The notes below the pieces were generated by a model that was given only the letters and a program-made list of their open reading frames with translations, had not been told where the DNA came from and ran no database searches. Shown one piece after another: positions 53,286-63,687 of a stretch of DNA of 64,000 nt. Both the position numbers and the translations under genes were made by a program. Within the stretch, counting starts at the first letter, position 1. Every line of letters begins with the position of its first letter. This DNA comes from Deltaproteobacteria bacterium (GTDB lineage Bacteria; Desulfobacterota; DSM-4660; Desulfatiglandales; HGW-15): the NCBI GenBank assembly GCA_019310485.1, contig JAFDEF010000009.1, positions 1-64,000 on the forward strand, in the 5' to 3' direction.

Positions 53286-54035
53286 TTATTTGTCAATCTC
53301 CTTGGATTCTCGGTTACCTGCCTCACGCACTCCTCTTCCTGCTAGGGGTGGAAATGGGTTTGGCCTGATGTCAGGTGCCCGGAGGTATGCAGGCACAAGC
53401 TCATCCAGGTTGTCATATCCCCTTTCCAAAGCCTCTCTAATACCCAACTCTCCAACTGCCGAAGCCTTCAGTGTCCACATGAAAGAAGGAGCGAGCAATG
53501 CATTTTGATCATATAGGTTCATGATTGCCTCAGCTTGCCCTTCAAAATCATTGCCAATGAAAACCGTTTCTCCATGGATCAATGAACCAAGCTCTTTTAG
53601 CCTGAAGCACTTATCCTCTGTGATCCGCATCATCCTATTTTGTGTAGCGGACCACTTGAAAAGTGCAGCAAAAAGCTCCCCCTTCCTAGAGCTGATGAGG
53701 GGGCATACAGGATACCCTGAAAAAGGCACCTGGACGGCCATAGCCTCCAGACTGGACACACCAACTATCGGTATACCCAGTGCTCTGCACATTCCTTTTG
53801 CGGCAGAAAGCCCTACCCTTAACCCGGTGAAACTACCCGGACCTATTGATACTGCCACTGCATTGAGTTGCGCTGTCTCAACCCTTGAATAGGAGAACAG
53901 TTCTTTCAGGGCAGGCATGAAAGAGTAGAAACTTTTTGAGCCTGAAAAGATAATCTCCTCAGCCAAAATGGCCCCATCATCCTCCAGGATCGCAATACTG
54001 AATTGGGTTGTGGACGTGTTGATAGCAAGAATCAT
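53286..54035 (-). CDS. tsaB: tRNA threonylcarbamoyladenosine biosynthesis protein TsaB
   Basis: A 249-residue ASKHA-fold protein that partners TsaD in making t6A37 of tRNA. Start MILAINTSTTQFSIAIL, then VSIGPGSFTGLRVGLSAAKG and PIVGVSSLEAMA are standard TsaB motifs. The C-terminal residues after about 235 are rich in Pro and Arg. It follows rseP by 54 bases in the same direction. Confidence 0.95.
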   Translation of the reverse strand: MILAINTSTTQFSIAILEDDGAILAEEIIFSGSKSFYSFMPALKELFSYSRVETAQLNAVAVSIGPGSFTGLRVGLSAAKGMCRALGIPIVGVSSLEAMAVQVPFSGYPVCPLISSRKGELFAALFKWSATQNRMMRITEDKCFRLKELGSLIHGETVFIGNDFEGQAEAIMNLYDQNALLAPSFMWTLKASAVGELGIREALERGYDNLDELVPAYLRAPDIRPNPFPPLAGRGVREAGNRESKEIDK

Positions 54036-54089
54036 CTGCTTGCAACCTTTTCCGTAAAATATGAACCCTTGGATTTGACCGGACCAGCC

Positions 54090-55169
54090 TTAGTGGAAAA
54101 GCCTTGATATATCGTTGTAGAAAACAACTACCATCAAGAAAATAAGCAAGAAAAGGCCGACTTTTTGAGCCAGGTCGCGCTTCTTTATGCTAATGGGTTT
54201 TCCTATAACCAGTTCAATAAGAAGAAAGATTATGAGGCCTCCATCCAGAATAGGAACGGGCAACAGGTTCAAGATGCCGAGGTTTATGCTGATCACGGCC
54301 ATAAAAGGGATTAAATACAGAAAGCTCTCTTTAGCAAGCTGTCCTGTCATTTGACCGATTAGAATCGGGCCTCCGACCGTCTTAATGGGAATAACCCTCT
54401 GAACGAGTTTGAGAATGGTTAGACAGGTCAGCTTGATGACTTCCCAGGTCTTCCGAAAGGCCTGTCCGACTGCCTCCCAATGGCCCAGTTGCAGTTTCGT
54501 GTACTTGCCTGCAGCAACAATTCCAATCAAAGCCGACTTTGTTTTTTCACCGAAGATATTCTTCTCAACTGCTGCTTCGGGAACAACAGTCAAGTGAAGC
54601 ACCTTGCCTCCTCTCCTGATGCTGATAGGCAAAGGCACGCCTGCCTTATCCTTTACGATCTCCTTTATTTCCGCCCAGTCTTTAACAGGCCGACCTCCTA
54701 CGCTGATGATAACGTCATTTTTCAGAAGCCCTGCCTTTTCAGCCGGTGAATTTGGGCGCACCTGTCCAATCTCGGTGGTCATAACCTGAACGCCGGAGAA
54801 GATAAAGAGTCCGCAGAACAAAACGAGGGCCAGGAGCATGTTGAATACCGGCCCTGCAGCCACTATTGCCATCCTTTTTAATACATGCTGGTTGGTAAAA
54901 GCTCTCCGGGCTTCTTCTTGTGATAATGCTTCGGTTTCTTCATCATTTTCTCCCAACATCTTCACATAGCCACCCAGGGGAACAGTGGAAATAACGTACT
55001 CTGTTTCTCCCAGTTTTTTCCCCACCAGCTTGTACCCAAACCCAAGGGAAAACTTAAGCACTTTGACCCCAAAGTGCTTGGCTACAAGAAAGTGGCCCAG
55101 CTCATGAAAAAAAATTAACACTCCCAAAACAACGGCAAAGGGAAACAGGTAGTATAGGAAAAAACTCAT
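54090..55169 (-). CDS. rseP: site-2 metalloprotease RseP
   Basis: A 359-residue inner-membrane zinc protease that cleaves anti-sigma factors and remnant signal peptides. HExxH is in FFHELGHFLVAKHFGV, a PDZ domain is at about residues 125-205 (VRPNSPAEKAGLLKND), and the second active-site motif is LNLLPVPILDGG. Four membrane segments are visible. One PDZ domain is apparent, where E. coli has two. It follows dxr by 94 bases. Confidence 0.95.
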   Translation of the reverse strand: MSFFLYYLFPFAVVLGVLIFFHELGHFLVAKHFGVKVLKFSLGFGYKLVGKKLGETEYVISTVPLGGYVKMLGENDEETEALSQEEARRAFTNQHVLKRMAIVAAGPVFNMLLALVLFCGLFIFSGVQVMTTEIGQVRPNSPAEKAGLLKNDVIISVGGRPVKDWAEIKEIVKDKAGVPLPISIRRGGKVLHLTVVPEAAVEKNIFGEKTKSALIGIVAAGKYTKLQLGHWEAVGQAFRKTWEVIKLTCLTILKLVQRVIPIKTVGGPILIGQMTGQLAKESFLYLIPFMAVISINLGILNLLPVPILDGGLIIFLLIELVIGKPISIKKRDLAQKVGLFLLIFLMVVVFYNDISRLFH

Positions 55170-55263
55170 TACTTACTCCTTAAACTGAACTACAGCGCAC
55201 CTAAGAATCTCTCCTTTGTGACTTTCTCTTCGCTGAGAGGGCCAGCAGCCACCTTCAAGGCAA

Positions 55264-56436
55264 TCAACTCCTTCTTACTGTGAATTCTCCGGCCAGTTCT
55301 CGCGCCTTGATCCGCGACCAAGAATCAGCACCCATAGCCTCTTCAATTGTATTGAGCGGGTATGGCCTATGGGCATCCATTGTCTTTTCCACCAGCTCTG
55401 CAATGTCCGTAAATAGTATTTTGCCCTTAAGAAAAAGTTCAACAGCCACTTCATTTGCTCCGCTTAAAACAGCAGGCATACTCTCGCCTATTTGCGCGGC
55501 TTTCAATGCAAGATCCAGGCATTTAAATTTCTTCATATCAGGCCTTGTAAAGCTAAGTGTCCCTATTTCCTCCAACCTGAGCCGCGGCAGCATACTTTCG
55601 AGATGGCGAGGGTAGGAGAGCGCATAAGATATGGGTGTTGCCATATCCGGAATACCGAGCTGGGCAATGATTGATCCATCTTTGTACTCCACCATGGAGT
55701 GGACAATGCTCTGGGGGTGGATCAAGATACTTATCTGGTCAATGTTCAGGTCGAAAAGCCATTTGGCTTCTATGGCCTCCAGCCCTTTGTTCATAAGGGT
55801 GGCGGAATCAATGGTAATCTTCGTGCCCATATTCCAGTTAGGATGCCTCAGAGCCTGCTCAGGAGTTACCTTTTCCATTTCCCCCTGCGAGCTCTCCCTA
55901 AGAGGCCCCCCTGAGGCTGTTAATATAACCTGCCTGACATCCTCCTTGTGGTGCCCTTGCAGGGACTGAAGAATAGCGCTGTGTTCACTATCAATCGGGA
56001 GAATCGCAAGCTCCTGCTTTTTTGCCTCAGCCATGATCACCGATCCAGCGATGACAAGAGTTTCTTTGTTGGCAAGTGCAATCTCCTTACCGGCTTTTAT
56101 GGCTTGATATGTTGGAACCAGTCCCGCTGCCCCCGACATGGCAGAGATTACCGTATCCACCTCTGGCAAAGTGACTAGGTGGCAAAATCCTTCTGTCCCA
56201 TAAAAAACCTGCGTTTCACAGCGTTCATTCAATCTGTTTCTCAAAGTCTTCGCGTCTTCTTGTTCCAGAAGAGCCGCGCCCAAGGGCCGGAACTCATCAA
56301 TTTGCTTTGCCAGCAGATCAATGTTTCTACCTGCTGCAAGCGCAACAACTTTATACCTTTCCCCGCCTGCTTCAATCACCTGTAGGGCTTTGCAGCCAAT
56401 CGATCCTGTAGAGCCTAGAATCGCTATTCTTTTCAT
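55264..56436 (-). CDS. dxr: 1-deoxy-D-xylulose 5-phosphate reductoisomerase
   Basis: Second enzyme of the non-mevalonate isoprenoid pathway; 390 residues. NADPH-binding [17 protein letters not shown], metal/substrate motif [22 protein letters not shown] and the flexible-loop region [20 protein letters not shown] are all present. The ATG overlaps the stop of the upstream sugar-nucleotide gene by 4 bases. Confidence 0.97.
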   Translation of the reverse strand: MKRIAILGSTGSIGCKALQVIEAGGERYKVVALAAGRNIDLLAKQIDEFRPLGAALLEQEDAKTLRNRLNERCETQVFYGTEGFCHLVTLPEVDTVISAMSGAAGLVPTYQAIKAGKEIALANKETLVIAGSVIMAEAKKQELAILPIDSEHSAILQSLQGHHKEDVRQVILTASGGPLRESSQGEMEKVTPEQALRHPNWNMGTKITIDSATLMNKGLEAIEAKWLFDLNIDQISILIHPQSIVHSMVEYKDGSIIAQLGIPDMATPISYALSYPRHLESMLPRLRLEEIGTLSFTRPDMKKFKCLDLALKAAQIGESMPAVLSGANEVAVELFLKGKILFTDIAELVEKTMDAHRPYPLNTIEEAMGADSWSRIKARELAGEFTVRRS

Positions 56437-57395
56437 CTTTCTTGGAGCAGCCCCCGGAAATACTGGATTGTCTTTTCCAGCCCTTCTTCGATGTTCACCT
56501 TTGGATGCCAGTCAAGCTTGCTTTGGGCCAAGCTAATGTCAGGCTGCCGTCTTTGCGGATCATCCATTGGAGGAGGCAGGAACTGTATCTCAGACCTTGA
56601 CCCAGTCATTGTTATAATAAGGTGGGCCAAGTCCAAAATGCTGCTTTCCTCCGGGTTACCCAAATTCACCGGTCCAACAAAATCATCAGGCGCGTTCATC
56701 ATTTTCACGAGCCCTTCAATCATATCATCCACAAAGCAAAATGACCTTGTCTGAGTTCCATCTCCAAAAATTGTAATAGGTTCCTGCTTCAAAGCTTGGA
56801 TAATGAAATTGCTTACCACCCTTCCATCGTTAGGATGCATCCTTGGTCCGTAAGTGTTAAAGATCCGCGCCACCCTGATATTTACCCTGTTTTGTCTGTA
56901 ATAGTCAAAAAACAGGGTTTCTGCACATCTCTTGCCTTCGTCATAGCAGGCCCTGGTGCCTATTGTGTTTACATTACCCCAGTAATCCTCTTTCTGAGGA
57001 TGGATTGTTGGGTCGCCGTAAACTTCACTGGTGGAAGCCTGAAGGATCTTGGCCTTCACTCTTTTTGCAAGACCCAGCATGTTGATTGCTCCCATGACGC
57101 TTGTTTTCGTAGTTTTCACCGGGTTGTATTGATAGTGTATGGGCGAGGCGGGACATGCCAGGTTGTATATCTCATCCACCTCCAGAAATATAGGGTTTAC
57201 TATGTCATGCCTGATCACCTCAAAATTCCTGTTATCCATCAGATGAAAGATATTGCGCTTTTGGCCGGTGAAATAGTTGTCCAAACAGATCACGCTATAT
57301 CCTTCCTTCAGCAACCTTTCGCACAAATGGGAACCCAAAAACCCAGCCCCTCCTGTAACCAAGACTCTTGTTTTATTAAAATTGCCGCCTGCCAT
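56433..57395 (-). CDS. UDP-glucuronate decarboxylase-like NDP-sugar SDR
   Basis: A 320-residue extended short-chain dehydrogenase. NAD-binding [16 protein letters not shown], catalytic Tyr-x3-Lys in [12 protein letters not shown], and [18 protein letters not shown], which matches UDP-xylose synthases closely. ATG at 57395 is chosen because AAGGAGG lies 11 bases before it, and the frame's first GTG is within that site. It would make UDP-xylose for surface polysaccharides. Its position between cdsA and dxr, overlapping dxr by 4 bases, is unusual for this conserved gene run. Confidence 0.88.
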   Translation of the reverse strand: MAGGNFNKTRVLVTGGAGFLGSHLCERLLKEGYSVICLDNYFTGQKRNIFHLMDNRNFEVIRHDIVNPIFLEVDEIYNLACPASPIHYQYNPVKTTKTSVMGAINMLGLAKRVKAKILQASTSEVYGDPTIHPQKEDYWGNVNTIGTRACYDEGKRCAETLFFDYYRQNRVNIRVARIFNTYGPRMHPNDGRVVSNFIIQALKQEPITIFGDGTQTRSFCFVDDMIEGLVKMMNAPDDFVGPVNLGNPEESSILDLAHLIITMTGSRSEIQFLPPPMDDPQRRQPDISLAQSKLDWHPKVNIEEGLEKTIQYFRGLLQER

Positions 57396-57438
57396 TGTCA
57401 AACCCACCTCCTTGGGAAAAGCGGGACCCCCGATAATT

Positions 57439-58245
57439 TCACCGGATCGACCATGAGAGAAACAAATACAGCACAGGGATAGAAAACAAAAGTCCGTCTA
57501 TCCTGTCTAAAAGTCCACCGTGGCCGGGCAAAATGCTTCCAGAGTCTTTCACTCCGTTTGTCCTCTTGAGCATAGATTCTGCCAGATCTCCTATTTGTCC
57601 GCATATGGACAAAACGATTGCCAGCACTATTATAGTAGAATTGACTTTATAGATGGAAAAAAATTCTGGAAACACCAAAGCTGCAACAACAGCGCTCAGT
57701 ACCCCCCCCAAAGCTCCTTCCCAGGTTTTGCCTGGGCTAATAGAGCGGTAGAGCTTGTGTTTTCCCAGCGCGCGGCCGACATAGAAGGCACCTGTGTCAC
57801 CGAGAAAGATTACGGCCATGAGAAAGAATATCCAGATATTTCCCCGCGGATGCTTGTCAATAACGATCAGCAGTGCCAGTGGAGTGCACACGTAGATAAG
57901 CCCGAGCACGGTTTTACCTATATCTTCAAGAGAATGCCGGCTTCTGGAATAGTAGCCGAACAGGTAAAAACATACTGGGAAAATCGCCCAGAGTGGCACC
58001 ATAGCCAGGCTCATAAAAAAAGGGCCCCGGGAGATAAAAAACAAAAAGAAAAAAGAGAGGAAAAAGCTTAAGATTCTAACTGGAGCAGGTAGCTTCGGAG
58101 CAGCAATCTTGTAAAACTCGTGCAAACCGACTGTTGAGGCGACAAATACAAGGATATGAAAAAGCCATCTTGGGCCCGGACCTATGACAAGTATGAGTAT
58201 GGGTACAGCAATAATACCCGTAAGCCATCTCTTAGCATCTGACAT
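57439..58245 (-). CDS. cdsA: phosphatidate cytidylyltransferase
   Basis: Makes CDP-diacylglycerol, the precursor of phosphatidylserine produced by PssA in the same gene run; 268 residues with about eight membrane segments. The family signature is intact: [19 protein letters not shown] followed by [32 protein letters not shown] and [12 protein letters not shown] are also conserved. It begins 48 bases after uppS. Confidence 0.96.
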   Translation of the reverse strand: MSDAKRWLTGIIAVPILILVIGPGPRWLFHILVFVASTVGLHEFYKIAAPKLPAPVRILSFFLSFFFLFFISRGPFFMSLAMVPLWAIFPVCFYLFGYYSRSRHSLEDIGKTVLGLIYVCTPLALLIVIDKHPRGNIWIFFLMAVIFLGDTGAFYVGRALGKHKLYRSISPGKTWEGALGGVLSAVVAALVFPEFFSIYKVNSTIIVLAIVLSICGQIGDLAESMLKRTNGVKDSGSILPGHGGLLDRIDGLLFSIPVLYLFLSWSIR

Positions 58246-58292
58246 TAGGAAATTCCATTTCCATTCCTGATGGGGCTTTACGGAGGTCTATA

Positions 58293-59036
58293 TCACTTCC
58301 TTTTTCGCGCCACCTGATCACCAGTGGCGCCAAACCTTCTTTCTCTTCTCTGGTATTCTTCCAGTGCCATGAAATATTCATCTCGTCTAAAATCCGGCCA
58401 GTGCGTCGGGGTGACATAAATTTCAGCATAAGCGATTTGCCACAACAGGAAATTACTTATACGGAACTCCCCACTCGTCCTGATCAAAAGGTCCGGGTCC
58501 GGCATATTTGCAGTATAAAGATTTTCCGCAACCAGTGCTTCTGTGACGTCTCCGGAACCAATGTTGCCCGTTTCAATCTGAGTGGCTATCTTTTCTACAG
58601 TATCCACAATTTCCTGCCTGGCTCCATAACTCAAAGCAAGGGTAAGCGTCATGTCTTTGTTCGCGGATGTTTTTTCAATTGTCTCTTTAATGGATTTCTG
58701 CACGTCTTTAGGTAACTTGTAAATCCTTCCAATGACGTGAAATCTAATGCCGTTCTGGAGCATCTCCTCCAGTTCTGATTGAAGGAATCGTTTCAGCAAT
58801 CTCCAAAGAGCCTGGATTTCATATTTAGGCCTTCTCCAGTTCTCCTCAGAAAAAGCATACAGGGTTAACCACTGCACTCCGATCTCCCGGCTTGCCCTCA
58901 CAATATCTCTCACCGACCTTGCGCCTTCCTCATGGCCCTTAATACGGCTCAAGGATCTGCTTTTCGCCCAGCGACCGTTTCCATCCATAATAATAGCGAT
59001 ATGTTTAGGGAGTTTTTGAGGATCAATTTTCGCCAT
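58293..59036 (-). CDS. uppS: undecaprenyl diphosphate synthase
   Basis: Cis-prenyltransferase that makes the C55 carrier lipid for the cell wall; 247 residues. HIAIIMDGNGRWAK contains the catalytic Asp and P-loop. GHEEGARSVRDIV, LTLYAFSEENW, LLIRTSGEFRISNFLLWQ and AEIYVTPTHWPDF are family motifs. It follows frr by 54 bases in the standard order rpsB-tsf-pyrH-frr-uppS-cdsA. Confidence 0.97.
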   Translation of the reverse strand: MAKIDPQKLPKHIAIIMDGNGRWAKSRSLSRIKGHEEGARSVRDIVRASREIGVQWLTLYAFSEENWRRPKYEIQALWRLLKRFLQSELEEMLQNGIRFHVIGRIYKLPKDVQKSIKETIEKTSANKDMTLTLALSYGARQEIVDTVEKIATQIETGNIGSGDVTEALVAENLYTANMPDPDLLIRTSGEFRISNFLLWQIAYAEIYVTPTHWPDFRRDEYFMALEEYQRRERRFGATGDQVARKRK

Positions 59037-59090
59037 GATGATAAACTCGGATTTTCATTTTGGAGGATTTTTGCAAGGGGGGCACCAACC

Positions 59091-59648
59091 TTAGAATTCC
59101 ATTATCTCCTTTTCTTTCTCAGAAGTCACTTCATCAATCTTCTTGATGAATTCGTCTGTTATTCTTTGAACTTCTTCTTGAGCCCGGTACTGCTCGTCTT
59201 CTGATATTTCCTTCTCGTTTTTCAGTTCCTTAAGAAGCTCATTGGCCTCGCGCCGATGGTTACGTATGGAGATCTTCCCGTCTTCGGCCATTTTTTTCGC
59301 CACTTTCACCAGTTCCCTCCTTCGCTCTTCTGTTAGCGGAGGAATTGGAATCCTGATCAGTTTACCATCATTCATGGGGGTTAAACCAAGTTCGGATTTC
59401 AGTATCGCCTTCTCTATCTCCCCTATGATTGATTGATCCCAAGGCTTTATTGTAATTAAACGGCTTTCAGGGACAGAAATAGAGGCTACTTGATCAAGCG
59501 GCATCTGTGTATCATAGCATTCCACTTTAATGCCGTCTAAAAGGGCAGTGGATGCTCGGCCCGTCCTGATTCTCATAAACTCTTTCTTGAGGGCTTCAAG
59601 AGTCTTGCTCATCTTCTGGCGGCATTCGGACAAAATCTCATCTTTCAT
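59091..59648 (-). CDS. frr: ribosome recycling factor
   Basis: Splits post-termination ribosomes with EF-G; 185 residues from ATG 59648 (MKDEILSECRQKMSKTLE). It has the conserved LRTGRAST-like FMRIRTGRASTALLDG, LDQVASISVPESRL and PPLTEERRRELVKVAKK. AGGAGGG lies 8 bases before the ATG. The start overlaps the pyrH 3' end by 11 bases. Confidence 0.97.
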   Translation of the reverse strand: MKDEILSECRQKMSKTLEALKKEFMRIRTGRASTALLDGIKVECYDTQMPLDQVASISVPESRLITIKPWDQSIIGEIEKAILKSELGLTPMNDGKLIRIPIPPLTEERRRELVKVAKKMAEDGKISIRNHRREANELLKELKNEKEISEDEQYRAQEEVQRITDEFIKKIDEVTSEKEKEIMEF

Positions 59649-60378
59649 CACGCGTCCCTCCTGAAATAAGCGTACCAATTCCTTCTGAAAGAATAACTTT
59701 CCTTATATTATCTCTCTTTCTCAGATTAAATACGATAATAGGAAGACTCTGCCCCATTGCCAGAGCCACGGCAGTCATGTCCATGACCTGTAGATTCCTG
59801 TCTATGACTTCCTGATAGGTGAGCCTGGTAAAAGGTTTTGCATCCGGACTCTTTTCGGGGTCGGTGTTATAAACACCGTCTACCTTTGTGGCTTTTAATA
59901 AAACTTCCGCCCCTATTTCCATGGCCCTCAAAGCAGCTGCTGTGTCCGTACTGAAAAAGGGATTGCCTGTGCCTGCACCCAGAATCACTATTCGGCCTCT
60001 TTCCAGATGGTGAAGCGCTCGGCCTCTTATATAGGGCTCTGTTATCTTGTTCATGTCGATTGCCGACATGACTCGGTACTCTGAACCCAGATTCCCCAGA
60101 GCCTCTCCCAATGCTATGGCATTGATCACAGTTGCAAGCATGCCCATTTGATCTGCGGGAACGCGACCAATTCCGTATTCCGCGGATTTTAATCCCCTGA
60201 AAATATTCCCCCCCCCGATAACAATTGCCACTTGCACCCCCAGTTTCTGGATGCTGTGGACTTCTTTTGCGACGGTTTTAAGCACACCAGGATCAATGCC
60301 AAATGCATTTCCCCCCATCAGGGCCTCACCGCTCAATTTGAGCAGTATCCGCTTGAACCTCGGTTCATTAGGAGCCAT
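59638..60378 (-). CDS. pyrH: UMP kinase
   Basis: Phosphorylates UMP to UDP; 246 residues from ATG 60378 (MAPNEPRFKRILLKLSGEAL). It has the amino-acid-kinase motifs LKLSGEALMG, IGGGNIFRG, GTGNPFFSTDTAAALRA and TDPEKSPDAKPF. The ATG lies in TGAAATG immediately at the tsf stop. It overlaps frr by 11 bases. Confidence 0.97.
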   Translation of the reverse strand: MAPNEPRFKRILLKLSGEALMGGNAFGIDPGVLKTVAKEVHSIQKLGVQVAIVIGGGNIFRGLKSAEYGIGRVPADQMGMLATVINAIALGEALGNLGSEYRVMSAIDMNKITEPYIRGRALHHLERGRIVILGAGTGNPFFSTDTAAALRAMEIGAEVLLKATKVDGVYNTDPEKSPDAKPFTRLTYQEVIDRNLQVMDMTAVALAMGQSLPIIVFNLRKRDNIRKVILSEGIGTLISGGTRDER

Positions 60379-60379
60379 T

Positions 60380-60973
60380 TCAGTCCCCAAGCTGAAAACG
60401 AGCAAATCGCCTAATGACTATATTCTCACCGGTTTTTGCTATTAGCCCATTGAGGAGATCGCCAACAGTAATCTGGGGGTCTCGCACAAAAGGCTGCTCT
60501 AGAAGGCATGCTTCTGAGTAAAATTTCTTCATCTTTCCTTCAACGATTTTTTCAATCACCTTATCCGGCTTCCCTGATTCTTTTGCCTGGCTTGCATAGA
60601 TCTCGCGTTCCTTTTCAAGTACCTCTGGAGGCACGCTCTCTCTGTCTATGGCGATAGGATTGGTTGCCGCAATTTGCATGGCCACGTCCTTTACAAAGTT
60701 AGTAAAGTCAGTGGTCTTGGCAGAAAAATCGGTTTCGCAGTTCACCTCCACCAGGACGCCTATTTTGCCTCCTGCATGAATATAAGATTGAACTTGCCCC
60801 TCTGCAGTCACCCGGCCGCCCCTTTTCTTCGCCTTTGCAATCCCCTTCTTTCTCAGATAATCAACCGCCTTTTCAATATCCCCTTCACATTCTTGAAGGG
60901 CTTTTTTGCAATCCATAATTCCCACGCCGGTCTTTTCTCGCAGCTCCTTTACTAATGATGCATTTATCTCCAA
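60380..60973 (-). CDS. tsf: translation elongation factor Ts
   Basis: Nucleotide-exchange factor for EF-Tu; 197 residues, the short form. The start is TTG at 60973, giving INASLVKELREKTGVGIMDC after the first two residues; GGAGGAAGG lies 5 bases before it, inside the end of rpsB. An ATG start upstream would be inside rpsB and without a ribosome site. The EF-Tu contact motif is VNCETDFSAKTTDF. Confidence 0.95.
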   Translation of the reverse strand: MEINASLVKELREKTGVGIMDCKKALQECEGDIEKAVDYLRKKGIAKAKKRGGRVTAEGQVQSYIHAGGKIGVLVEVNCETDFSAKTTDFTNFVKDVAMQIAATNPIAIDRESVPPEVLEKEREIYASQAKESGKPDKVIEKIVEGKMKKFYSEACLLEQPFVRDPQITVGDLLNGLIAKTGENIVIRRFARFQLGD

Positions 60974-60974
60974 T

Positions 60975-61820
60975 TTATCCTTCCTCCAAGTTCTCTTCTT
61001 CAATATTCTCATCCCTCTTGGAAACAAAAACGACCTCGGGACCCTCCTCCTCCTCCTGGACCGGGGCCTGTTCCTCTTCCTCTTCAGCCTCTTTTTCTTC
61101 AGACACTTCGAGTTCAGCCCTTAGTCTTTCTTCGGCCAGATTATGGCCTTCTATGCAAGCATCTGCCACTTTTGAACAAATCAGCCTGATAGCCCTTATA
61201 GCATCATCATTTCCAGGAATGATGTAGTCAATATCATCAGGATCACAATTTGTATCAGCTATGGCCACCAGTGGAATACCCAGTTTCCTTGTTTCCTTGA
61301 CAGCGATATGCTCCCTCTTGGGGTCAACAACAAATACCGCTCCGGGCAATTCATCCATGTTCTTGATACCGCCCAGATTCTTTTCCAGTTTGACCAGCTC
61401 TTTTTGCATCTTGAGCGCCTCTTTCTTGGTGTAGCGACCTATGGAACCATCCTTCATCATATTCTCAAGTTCTTTCAGACGCCCAATGCTTTTCTGGATT
61501 GTTTGAAAATTAGTGAGCGTCCCTCCCAGCCACCTGTTGACGACATAGAACATGCCGCAGCGTTCACTTTCCTCAACAACCGAATCATGAGCCTGCTTTT
61601 TCGTGCCCACAAAAAGAACAGAATATCCCTCCGCAACGGTTTGCACTATAAATTCGTAAGCCTTTGCCAGAAGAGTGACCGTCTTTTGAAGGTCGATAAT
61701 ATGAATCCCGTTTCGAGATCCAAATATGTAAGGCTTCATCTTGGGGTTCCAGCGCCTTGTTTGGTGCCCAAAATGGACACCTGCTTCCAAAAGCCCTTTC
61801 ATGTTGATGGATATTGCCAT
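60975..61820 (-). CDS. rpsB: 30S ribosomal protein S2
   Basis: A 281-residue ribosomal protein with [51 protein letters not shown] and [20 protein letters not shown]. The last 45 residues are a glutamate-rich tail ([19 protein letters not shown]) longer than in E. coli. It is the first gene of the leftward rpsB-tsf-pyrH-frr group, and the tsf ribosome site lies within its 3' end. Confidence 0.98.
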   Translation of the reverse strand: MAISINMKGLLEAGVHFGHQTRRWNPKMKPYIFGSRNGIHIIDLQKTVTLLAKAYEFIVQTVAEGYSVLFVGTKKQAHDSVVEESERCGMFYVVNRWLGGTLTNFQTIQKSIGRLKELENMMKDGSIGRYTKKEALKMQKELVKLEKNLGGIKNMDELPGAVFVVDPKREHIAVKETRKLGIPLVAIADTNCDPDDIDYIIPGNDDAIRAIRLICSKVADACIEGHNLAEERLRAELEVSEEKEAEEEEEQAPVQEEEEGPEVVFVSKRDENIEEENLEEG

Positions 61821-62022
61821 TCAATCCTCCTCTTTCATTGCAAGACCCGAGAAAGCTCTGTCCCGCGGTTTTTCCTCCGCCCGTGCCTATTAAATAACCC
61901 CGCTGTTTGCAGGCCACCGTGGGTTGTGCCGGGCGTGTGAAGTTGTCAGATCCCTGATTTGTGCTTCAGAAACCTTTGCCTTTGCCATGCGTTCCAAGTT
62001 GTCAAAAAATACAAAACTTTTT

Positions 62023-62051
62023 TATTTAGCACCTGTTTTGCCCGAATTCAA
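62023..62051 (-). promoter_or_regulatory. putative promoter of the rpsB operon
   Basis: Minus-strand TTGAAT, 17-base spacer and TAAATA. The leader before rpsB would be about 195 bases, long enough for the autoregulatory structures known in other rpsB leaders, but I cannot define one. Confidence 0.45.
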
Positions 62052-62261
62052 GGAAAATCTTTGCGTTACGATTTATCGTTTGAACATTATTTCCAGCGCA
62101 GCCCAATTACTCGGCTCCACACGCAGAGAGATCTTTGTTCGCTTTTGCCTTAACCTATCTAAAGCTACTTGGGCAGGCAGCGTGAAACACATTAAGTTTT
62201 AGCTGCGGCTCCCAGCAGATCAGAGAATTTCCGCCTGATCAGTTATTTTAATTTTAGGGTG

Positions 62262-62291
62262 TTGACCTCTGCCTAGCCAATTCATTATATT
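62262..62291 (+). promoter_or_regulatory. putative promoter of the HD-dNTPase gene
   Basis: TTGACC, 18-base spacer and TATATT (or TTATAT at 17), 155 bases upstream of the first possible start codon. Confidence 0.55.
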
Positions 62292-62445
62292 AAAACTACA
62301 AGGTGGATCTCCTGAAAAAACGGTTTCTATTTTTGAACGAACGATTTAAACCCAAGAAATATCCGCACCTGTAAACTCATGATGGCAGGTGCCCTGAAAT
62401 CTCGAAATTAGGAAGCACACTGATTCTATTTCATTTTGCACCGAC

Positions 62446-63687
62446 TTGGCCAGAACAATTTCAAAACCAACTCACATTTCCAAAAGAGGGTTCTCCTTTC
62501 AACAGGGCAAAAAGACTTTGAGTAAAGCGCAGCTACTTAAAGGAATACGGGACCGGCTGGATGAAAGCGAAGGAGAACGTTTATCCCCTTATGCATGCTT
62601 GAGTCGCAATGCCATAAGGAAAAATGAGGAAGAAAAGGTCAGGATGGGCCACCGACAAAGTTTTTCACTCGACACTGACCGAATTCTTCACTCCCTCGCC
62701 TACTCTCGCTACATTGATAAAACCCAGGTATTTTACCTCATTCGCAATGACCATATCACGCACCGTGTCCTCCATGTTCAACTTGTATCCAAGATCGCCA
62801 GGACTATTGGCAGGCTTCTCAGGTTGAACGAAGATCTCATTGAAGCCATAGCCCTTGGCCACGATATCGGGCATGCTCCATTTGGGCATGACGGTGAAAG
62901 ATTCCTTTCCGAACTCTCCTTAGATTACGGCCTTGGGCATTTCCTTCACAACATTCAGGGTGTCAGGTTCCTTCAGAAAATTGAGAGAAAGGGGAAAGGA
63001 TGGAATCTTACGCTTCAGGTCTTGGACGGCATTTTGTGCCATGACGGTGAATTGCACAGACAGGCCCTTTACCCCGAGAACAATAAGGACTTCAAGGCTC
63101 TAGAACAGGAGATCAGGGAAAAACAGGAAAACCCCCAAAAAGACCTATCCCCAATGACACTGGAAGGCTGCGTGGTAAGAATGGCAGACACTATAAGTTA
63201 CGTTGGAAGGGACATCGAAGATGCAATCAGACTCAGAGTTATATCCAGGAGCGACATTCCGCAAGATTGCCGCCGGGTGCTGGGAGATACAAACGGTACC
63301 ATTGTCTACACCCTTGTGGAGGACCTGGTATCCAATAGTCTGGACAAGCCCTTTGTCTGCTTTGGCAAGCAGGTCGGGGACGCCCTCAGAAAACTGAAGG
63401 CGTTTAACCAGGAAAAAATCTATGTAAGCGAGAAGATCAAGAAACAAACCCCCAAGATAAAGCTCATGTTCAGGTTGCTTTTTCAGAAGTACATCCACGA
63501 CCTGGAATCCGGAAACGAATCTTCTGATATCCACAGGGAATTCCTGGAAGGAATGTCAGAAGCATACAAGGCGGAAACACCCCCCGCAGAGATAGTTCGT
63601 GATTTCATTGCTGGGATGACTGACGAGTATTTTCTGGCGCAGTGCCAGAAGCATCTTTTCCCGCAAATGTCTCCATCCCCGCTTTGA
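62446..63687 (+). CDS. HD-domain dGTPase-like deoxynucleotide triphosphohydrolase
   Basis: A protein of up to 413 residues of the Dgt/SAMHD1-type HD family that removes triphosphate from dNTPs. The N-terminal ERLSPYACLSR and TDRILHSLAYSRYIDKTQVF are typical. The metal site is THRVLHVQL (His), ALGHDIGHAPFGHDGE (HD) and a later Asp in RMADTISYVGRDIEDA. The start is unclear: TTG 62446 opens the frame, and TTG 62518 (SKAQLLKGIRDRL) fits the family better. It has its own promoter. Substrate preference cannot be read from sequence. Confidence 0.85.
   Translation: MARTISKPTHISKRGFSFQQGKKTLSKAQLLKGIRDRLDESEGERLSPYACLSRNAIRKNEEEKVRMGHRQSFSLDTDRILHSLAYSRYIDKTQVFYLIRNDHITHRVLHVQLVSKIARTIGRLLRLNEDLIEAIALGHDIGHAPFGHDGERFLSELSLDYGLGHFLHNIQGVRFLQKIERKGKGWNLTLQVLDGILCHDGELHRQALYPENNKDFKALEQEIREKQENPQKDLSPMTLEGCVVRMADTISYVGRDIEDAIRLRVISRSDIPQDCRRVLGDTNGTIVYTLVEDLVSNSLDKPFVCFGKQVGDALRKLKAFNQEKIYVSEKIKKQTPKIKLMFRLLFQKYIHDLESGNESSDIHREFLEGMSEAYKAETPPAEIVRDFIAGMTDEYFLAQCQKHLFPQMSPSPL

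Larger units (their letters stand above)
61821..62445. other. divergent intergenic region rpsB / HD-dNTPase
   Basis: These 625 bases hold one putative promoter for each direction (62023-62051 leftward, 62262-62291 rightward) and long leaders. A 92-codon rightward frame at 61924-62202 crosses the rpsB leader and shows no coding signs. An imperfect inverted repeat (CAGATCAG...CTGATCAG) is at about 62216-62242. Confidence 0.55.

Noticed and set aside
61924-62202. 92-codon rightward frame in the rpsB upstream region
   Set aside because: No ribosome site or family resemblance; it runs antisense to the predicted rpsB leader.
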